DNA of 64,000 nucleotides. Origin: Bostrychus sinensis. Lineage: Eukaryota > Chordata > Actinopteri > Gobiiformes > Eleotridae. The notes below the pieces were generated by a model. It was not told where the DNA came from. It ran no database searches and saw nothing but the letters and a program-made list of their open reading frames with translations. Where the stretch lies: NCBI GenBank assembly GCA_020698575.1, contig CM036247.1, positions 2,255,903-2,319,902 on the forward strand, read 5' to 3'. Made by a program: the position numbers and the translations under genes. Positions 11,701-20,700 of this stretch are shown here, in pieces. Within the stretch, counting starts at the first letter, position 1, and each line of letters starts with the position of its first letter.

Positions 11701-14700
11701 TTTGGTCAATTTAAGGAGCGCCGTGACTCCTGACTTTGGGAATGGCTGCCTTATTTATGAGTGCGGTTACTTGCACTTGAGTATCCTGGTTATGATCGGG
11801 TTTTTTTAAGTATCCCGGTTTTGTCTTTGTGCTGTAAACACAATCTCCTGAATTCAGTGTCCAGGATATGTGAAACTGGGATGCTCCATCTGGAAACCTC
11901 TGATAGAAACCGGGACACTGAGGCAGGTAAACGCAGGCTCCTGGTTTCATGCATGTGTGAACTCCAGAGATGCACAAGCCTCAACTTTGCCACAGCGACA
12001 GTAACTTGTACCTGAGCTCTCAAACCTCCTACTCTCGTAATATTCAACAAAGCAGCACAGTCTGTTACACAGTGTTGTCACCTTTATGCCTGGTTACAGA
12101 GGCCATGTCTCTGCTGCTCTCAGACTCAGCTACCACTTGTTTACTCTTTATATTGTCTTGTACAGCTGCACTACCATCTTTACTACATGTTTATTTCAAT
12201 ATTTTTCTTACTCTGTCACTAGAAATGTGTTCAATAAGCTATGTGTTAGTAAATTTGTCACAGTGTTCCTCTATATATCCAGAATACTATATTTTGTCAT
12301 GTGTACAGGGATATCCCAGTTACTCTGACTTACCTCATATGCAGAATACTGTCATAACTGGGATAAGGCTCATAACCTGGACACTCAAGTTCATGTAAAC
12401 ACTCATTTATTTGTGCATTTTCTGCTCAGAGTCATGCCCCTTTTGCTTCCTGTCTCCATGCTACAAACTCTGTGGTTGAGGAACTGTGAATATTCAGGGG
12501 TATTTCATTCAGATCACGCTTGTTTTCAGACGCTGGATTTATCTGCAACTGGTTGTGCGTACGGTGAGATTGGAGCGGTGTGCACAGTTTAATAAATCGC
12601 ATGCGCCCTCCAGCGTATGCACATTTTTATGCAACATAAATGAAGGCCGCTGAGTGCCTCTGTCTTTAAAGCGCCACATTAACCTGAGATGGCGTTGTTG
12701 GAGACGTATAGACCTTGTGATCGTGACCCAGTCCAAATGTCCACCTGAGTAATGACTTTAAGACAGAGACAAAATTATGCCTCATAATTATTTAATGAAC
12801 TCATGCTGTTGCCATCTCCTGGACAAAACTGGGAATTGTAATTCCAAAGTAAAAGCACTGCCTTCTTTTAATCTGTCAAAATGACAGACAGGTTTTAGAA
12901 TTTTCTGTCACAGCTTTATATTTAATCTGTCAGTGACGGAAAATTAGTTTCACTTTCTGTGCAGCAGCCCGCAACTCTGTGGTTGAGCAGAGGGAGTTCT
13001 TACAGCAGAGAAGCAGACTGTGTTTTTTCTTCTCTTGTTTCCAAAACAGTAACACTCTTGGGTCTGTGTACTTTTCGTTTAATTGATTTTCCTCTGAAAA
13101 ACAAGGCAGGGGTACAGCGGCTGGAGGGTCACGAATATCAGCGAATGTTCCATGGGAGTCGCAGCCCTAAAAAGCTAAGAACCACTGCAGAATTCACACA
13201 AAGCTTTAAACTACCGTCACTGTTGTGACAGTTAAGTTAAGTTAAGTGTAAGCCACAGAGGATCAACTTTCCAAGTTACAAAAAACGATTAAAGAGAAAA
13301 TAAATATTAAATTGCGTCCCTGAGCAGGGTCCTCAAATGTTCATTTTTTTGTACTAAGCATTAAATTAAAAAATGACAAATCAATCATCAAGTCATTTGT
13401 TTTTTTCCTTTTAAAATTAAAAACAAAAACAAAAGGAGAAATAAACCCTTTTTTTTAATGAAAGGTACCTCTTGCCATTATTTTCCATCAGCCACCGGTG
13501 GTGCGCTCGAGTCTGAGATGGCACTATTGAAAGTCAGTCAGTCGGGGGGAAACCCTGCTGTAGTCGAACCCTAACCCTCTGTCCCCCTTCAGGGCGTCCC
13601 GTTGGACACCAGTCAGCTGCCTCTGGACCAGCGCCTGCCTCCGTATCCTCGCAGCCAGAACCAGAACCAGAACCAGCACCGGCTCCACACGCAGCAGATG
13701 CAGATGCACAACATGAGAAACACACACAACCAGCAGCCCCTGGCTCAGCAGCACTACGGCACGGTAACTTCACTAAACTACACAAGATCCCACATACAGA
13801 GGACTTCTCTTTTCTGCAGGGATTCAAACCTTGTTTTGATCGCTGTTACGAACTTTAGGAAACAATCTGCCGACAAAATCAGCCTGAATCACAGACACAG
13901 GGATTCACGCGGGACTGGTTTTATCAGAGGAAATCTGTGTTGGCTGAAATATGGTCGGTAATTTTCGAGGGAATTTTTACAGACATGGATGATTTGCACG
14001 GGATAAAAATCTCAGACGACATCGGCGATTGTTACAAATTACTGGAGGTCCCTGGGTAAAACTAATCCTGTGCGAATAAGGCTTAAACTTGTTACATTAG
14101 TATTCTCTCCTCAGTTTAAAAAGAATTATGCAATCATACGGACAGTACACCTGCATACGACTGTTGTCTATTTAACCTCTTCTTTGCTCCGGCCTCCTCT
14201 CTTCGCAGCAGCAGCAGCGGCCGATGGGAGCCCCCCTGAACGCACAGAACTCTCCTCTGATAAAGAACGAGTCGAGTTTGGACCAGTGCGGATCCTCCAC
14301 TTCCTGTCAGAGCCAGAGCAAACAGGAAGCAGACTCTGAGCAGCAGAGGGGCCACACGTTGCCGCAGCTCCAGCAGATCAGCCACAACCTGGCCACAGAC
14401 CTGGGCCTCTACAACGTGAGTCTCACACAAACACACACTCTCAGGGAGAAAGTACACCTGTGGGAATGTGTGTGATTTAGCACTCAAACGTCATTAAGTG
14501 TACTTGTTTTCTAAAATTTGCTGCCCAGAGTGACTCAGACAGGCTCCAGCTTCAAGACCTAAAACGGAAATAGGAAGAAAAGGGTGAAATGTCTTGGTGT
14601 AGTGCTGCTGTTTTATTCAGGGCAGAGCAGTGAGAGTTTCAACTACATTCGTCCAAGAGCCAGAATGTTTCAGACACAGAGAGGGCCGGATAAAATAAAA

Positions 14701-17700
14701 CTAAATTTATACTGTATCCTAAGTAAGATAATATTATTTTATATATTCACAACCCCCATTTCTAGAGTCCTGACACTTTTATTTGTCATTTGTCTATTTG
14801 CTATAATTTTACATGAATATGTCGCGTACACTCCAGGCCATGTTGTTTAGGGATGCAGCGATACCACTTTTTTTCAAAGAGTACTTCCTTTTGAGTACTC
14901 GCCGATACGAGTACTTATATAGGGGTTACTTTATAGTTTATACAGTCACACTGCTGTATCTCATTCATCCCATACCGTTGTCTTTTTGCCGTCCATCCCC
15001 GCTCTGCGATGCTAAGTTATTTTTACAACAGAGAGGTTTGAACACAGCTAACCATGGCTAAACTTTGCTCAGTGTGGACATGTTATACCTCATTTTAAAG
15101 CTTATTCTCCTCTATTCAGTCACTAAAATCATTTTAAAGACAGATTGAGCGTCTGCACATAACCAGCGGAGATTCACCAAGACATACAGCAGCTAACACA
15201 GCAGCTAACACAATCAGCAACGGTACTTCTTATGTTTTATCAGACAACAACTGCTTCAGACTCCACACTTATATCATTTTCAGGACAACTAGGACAACAA
15301 AAGGACAACTGCTTAAGTTTCAGGACTCACGTATGATTTGGGATAAGTCTGGTTGAGCAGAATGTAGAGTCAGCTTTGCTTTTATCTAAATACAGTTTTT
15401 TATTTTTTTTTATTTTATTTATTTATTTAAACGGGACAATGCATGTTAATGAACAGACAGCATATATAGCATGAATGTAAACATACCGGATTCTAGCAAG
15501 AATGCTAATTTCCATCCGTTGTCCCAAGGGTTGAGGGAAAAAGGGGAATGTCATACAGCACATTGAACATGAATCTAATTATATACTATAAAAATATATC
15601 TAAAACCCCTTTTAGTACATACATCTTGACCACCCATTATTACCATAAGTGTACCAGCACCCGCTCGTCCATACAGATTTTGGGGCCACACAGAAGTTAA
15701 ATTCAATATACTACATTACATACATTATATACACACCTTCTAGTATATATACACCTGCCCACCCGTTATTACCATAGTGTACCAGTACTCATACATATCT
15801 CTACCGATTTCAGGTTCATAAAAAAATTAATTCTATACACTACATTACCATATATATATTATATACACACCTGCACACCAATCATTATCATAAGTGCACC
15901 AGCACTCACACATATCCACACACATTCGGGGCCATTTACAGATTCATTCATTTCAGTTCACTCTGAAATCCTTCCACTCGGTTCTCACTGCTCAGCTGAG
16001 AGGGGAATGTCATGTGACAGCGCTGTAAAGTGGTATTGCTTGATGGTATCGGACCACTTTTATGAATACGAGTAGTTGGACATGGTATCGGTACCGATAC
16101 CTGATACTGGTATCGGTATCGGTGCATCATTAATGTTGTTAGACTAAAGTAATGCCAGAGAAATGAGCAAAATCTGTTTATTGCCATTTTGAGCTTTTCA
16201 AAAAACGTTCATGTTTGCACCTTTGGGCCACGAGGGCCGTGTGACCAGGACAGCAGGTGTTCACCTGAATATTACATTATCCATGAGACGCACACTAACA
16301 ATAGGCCACTTTCCCACAACTTAGTGCTTGGATTAGGCCTGCACGATATGGAGAAAACATGCGGTATTCGATAACTATGTTGAAATATGCGATAACGATA
16401 TTATTGCGATATTTGAAAATAGAGCCTGCTTTTGGAACATAGTAAGTTACATTCACTACATTTCACAAAAATGTAAGTTCCTGTATTTACAAGTCAAAAC
16501 AGCCACAAAATCAAAACTTAACACAGACTAAACCAGGAATAAAACAAGGCTAAGCTGGGACTAAATTAATTAAATTACCACTAAAACTGGACTTTTTAAA
16601 CATTTTTATTTAGTCACAACACATGTTCTTTTAAGGCTCTGGTGGAAAATGATTCTTCAGTGTAAATCTCTGTCAGATGGAAGACCACAGCGTTATTGTG
16701 ATATATTTAGATTCTTGCGATACGGATATTGCGTTTGCCGATATTGCGATAACGATAATTTTGCGATATATTGTGCAACCCTAGCCTGGATCACTAAAAG
16801 GCAGACCGTGGTCCAGATCCGGACCCAGATGTCGTCCCTACCAGACCAAAACCTCAGACCTGAACCTGGCCCTGCGTTCACCGGGAGCGTAGCGGCACGC
16901 ATCTTGACAAAAAACAAGATAAGCAAAGACTTCAAACTGTGTTTGTAGGGTTTGATATACAACAGACTGAAGTTTACTCTGATTTTACTGATCACCAGTG
17001 AGAGAGAAGCCAGGGTGAGTGGCTTTGTGCAGGCTGCAGCTCGCCCTGCCCCTCCACGTTTGTCCCACACAGAAGAGAGAACGGCCTCATATTGACTCGA
17101 GGATTGAGAGAACTTCAATGTAAACAAGTGCAGCATCTGACAGGAAACGTAGATCACCACTGCTCACACGTGTCGCTAATCACACAATTAAATCTGCCGT
17201 TCGGTCACGCGGTGCGACTTCACTGTGAGTGAGAGACACCGTGGAGAAAGGAACGAGAGAAAGACCAAAGGAATGAATGAACACAGGAGCGAAGTGAGCC
17301 AGAATGGACTGAAAACTACCTCTTCATCCTCCAGAGACCTGCTCAGACTCAGCGTGCCTCATGCTCTGAGTCAGTGGCCATTATTAAAAGCAGCAGAAGT
17401 AAGCACCACCATGAGACAGAGCACATCACTTTAGCCCAGTCTACCCTCAAATCAGCAGCTAGTTCATAAAGTCAAGTTTAAAAGTAAAGAGAGATTGTTT
17501 TTCTACGCTAAGTGCTTTATTTCTTAAGAATAAAGTGTAAATGATTCGCTGTGGAGACCCTGATGTTAATAAAGCACAGCCAATAAACATTTAAACATCT
17601 CATACGCTAAGCAAGAACTCTAATTCAGATCACTTTTTGATTAGGATATCTTCTTCCTTTGGGTGATAAATGCAAGAGCTTTAGTCCAGTTTTAAATCTC

Positions 17701-20700
17701 GGAGCGCCCTCTGGTGGACCTGAGCGGTGCCACAGCCTGATCTCATTTGTTTTGACGGCGTCTCGTGTTTATTATTGCATTAAACACTTCTGTCCGGGGA
17801 TTGTTCAGAGCCGTTTTAAATGAGGTGTTGTTCTTCACAGCACGGTCTCATTAACCCACAGTAAAGATCTGTCCCTGAAGATCCCACTGTTGTGTTTTTA
17901 TTTATAGAAGCCAGTCATGTGACCTGAGTCATGTGACCTTGCTCAGGCTCCAGGGACTTCACCTGGAGTCACAGTTTCCTGGAAGTAGAGGCAGGGATTA
18001 GAACTCAGTCCTATTTGTTAGCACTGAGTTCAGTATTTAGTAAATGTTGTCTGTCACTCCCAAAGTCGTGTCATTTTGTCTGTTAACTCTCTAATCTATC
18101 GCTGTGCAGTATATTAACATCACGATATGATAGTTTTTGTTATATTTTAAAAGCTTAAGACTAAATAAGTGTTTAATAACAATCATTTTTTCATGTCGGC
18201 TGCACTGAATCGGACCAAAGGATCATGGTTTATAGAGTTCCCCCTGCTCGTTTACCATTCCAATGCAACAAAACAATGCATATTAGCCCCGAGAGCTCAG
18301 CAATATAATACTATATAAACTATATTTGAGCTTTATCAGCTGTTCATGTGAATAAAAATGTGTGTGTGAACTGTTTGACACAGTTCCTCCTTAAAGAGAG
18401 GGGTGTAACAGATCAGACCTGCTGTAAATCAAAGAAAACTAATCAGCCGTTACCCTGCACTGCTCTGTTTCCTCTGTTCGTGCGTATTCTTTTTGCATTC
18501 TAAATGTAAAAGTATTGTTTATTTGGATCCCTGGTAGCTGTCAGCAGACTGACAGCTGCTCTTCCTGAGGACCGAAAATCACTCAGACGAAGCCATGAGT
18601 TTAGTTTAGGATGTATGGATAGAGCAGCCATTCCCAAAGTCAGGAGTCACGGCGCTCCTTAAATTTACCAAAATCCCACGCTGACCCCCAACAATACAAC
18701 TTCCCTCCATCCCAAATTTTATTTTCATGTTTTTCTCCATATATTTCTATAAAAACATTACAAAAGACACTGACTATTGGCTAAAAAGTGTTTTAAAGTT
18801 ATATTTTTAAACAAATACACTGTAAATAAAATAGAATGCTGCAAAAACTCAATAACTCAAGGCAAAGGATCCCTCAAGATTTTTGGGGCCAACTCAAAAT
18901 CTCAAGTTTTCCACACTTTCACTTAATTTGATGTTCATACGTCTAAAAACTTTTCTAATTTTTAAGTTTTTCTCTCTATCATTATTTTTTTACTCATCTT
19001 ACAGCCAACTTACAGAGTTCAGAAAAAGTTATTATTTTGTTAAATGTAGTATATTTAGTTTTTATTATTATCAATAATACTTTTTCTGAACAGTGGAGAC
19101 AGCTGCTGTAAGATGAGCTGGAAAAAATAAAGATAGTGAGTAAAACTTAAAATTTCAAGTTTTTAGATGTATGAATGTTAAATTTGGTGAGTAAAAAAAA
19201 TATTTTGAGATTTTGAGTTGATCACCAAAACTCAAAAATCTTGAGGGATCCTGTTGCCTTGAGTTTTTGCAGCATTGTTTTTTACAGTGCATTTCAAACT
19301 CAGTGTCTTTTTATGTACTTAATATAGACAACCTCTGCCTTCGCGGACCCCACTTTGGGAACCACTGGAATAGAGCATATTAACACCCAAAGATATTTTT
19401 AATCAAAAACACAAAATGTACATTGTTTTTATCGTTTCTGTGGCTTTCCTGCTCTGTGAGGTAATAAACCTCCTCTCTCAGCGCACGTTTCAGAGTCTGT
19501 GAATGCTCCAGTTAACGACTAAACCATTACTAATCTAGTTGATGATTATTTCAGTAATTGATTATAATCGATTCATCCAATTAGTTGTTTCAGCCCTGAT
19601 TTCTACAGCATTTATAACATTTCCCACTGCACTCTGTGGTTAAGGTGTGAACCTTGCCAACACCACCTCTGCTACCATTCAATAGAAGTATTTAGCCAAA
19701 AAAAAAGAGGAAAACTCTGTTTATTTGCGAAAAAAACCTACTGTGAGGCTTTTTGTGATGAGTATTTAGGTTTTTAGGAGTTGTAAATGCGGTGAATAAA
19801 TGACAAGAATTTGTTGGTACGCAGTTTTGAGGCGCAGGACAGTATTGGTCACCACCTAAACTCACACATGCAGTATAAAGTTGGATAGGAAAGGTTGTAA
19901 AGTAAGTGTAAAATGGATCAAGACGAAGCTAAATGTTGTTTGTCCAGATGTTATTGCTGTATCAGACCAGCCCTGTGACACGACTTACTGTCAACAGTGT
20001 GTTAAGAAGAGATTGTTGTTCATTAAAGTAAAATTATTTTGTGATTTCTTCAGGACGCCTTGTTCAACTCTCTTCTAGACGACCCGTATCTAAGTCTGCA
20101 GCTCGCAGGGAAGTCCAACCAACAGGTAAACATTTCTGAACTCTGTCTCACACACTTCATGACTTATTTTTGAACAAAACACTCTTGCAACTCAAACTTT
20201 TAGCGCAGCATCAACAACTTTCAAGTCCTCCCTCTGTCTGAGAGTAGATTTCTCAGTGTGACGCGTGTGTTTGTGTGTCCCAGTACTCGTCGGAGCCCCA
20301 GAGCGACGGCCTCTCCCTGAACCACACGGGTCTGACCTGCAGCAGCGCGGACAGGTCCCACAGTTCTCTGGATCTCCAGGACGTCAACAACCAGAACCAG
20401 AGCCACAACTACAGCCAGGACCAGCGCCACAACGTCCCCAACATCATCCTCACCGGTACGGAAACACTTTCAGACCAAAAAGCTTAACTCAAACTGAAAA
20501 AGAAGCTTTAGGCTGGATCCCATTTCTACCCCTTAGCCCTTTGCCTTAGCCCTAGTCCTTCATTTTGCGCGTTCACGAGAGACGAAGGGCTGTCCCAGTT
20601 CTCTTCTGCAGTGAGGGCGAGGGCTGTACTCCTCTCCAAACAGAGCTTTTCCAGATGCACACTTAAAACCAAGGGGTAGGAGGAGTTTACCATGATACGC

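Noticed and set aside
13534..13827. Minus-strand ORFs over the crtc2 exon at 13593
   Set aside because: Open only because the exon is made of CAGAAC and GC-rich codons; no motif.
16693..17160. 155-residue minus-strand ORF in a crtc2 intron
   Set aside because: No motif, partly inside a MITE, and no splice or expression context.
18883..19077. 64-residue ORF shared by 11342 and 18883
   Set aside because: It is a low-complexity translation of the foldback part of a hAT-type element.
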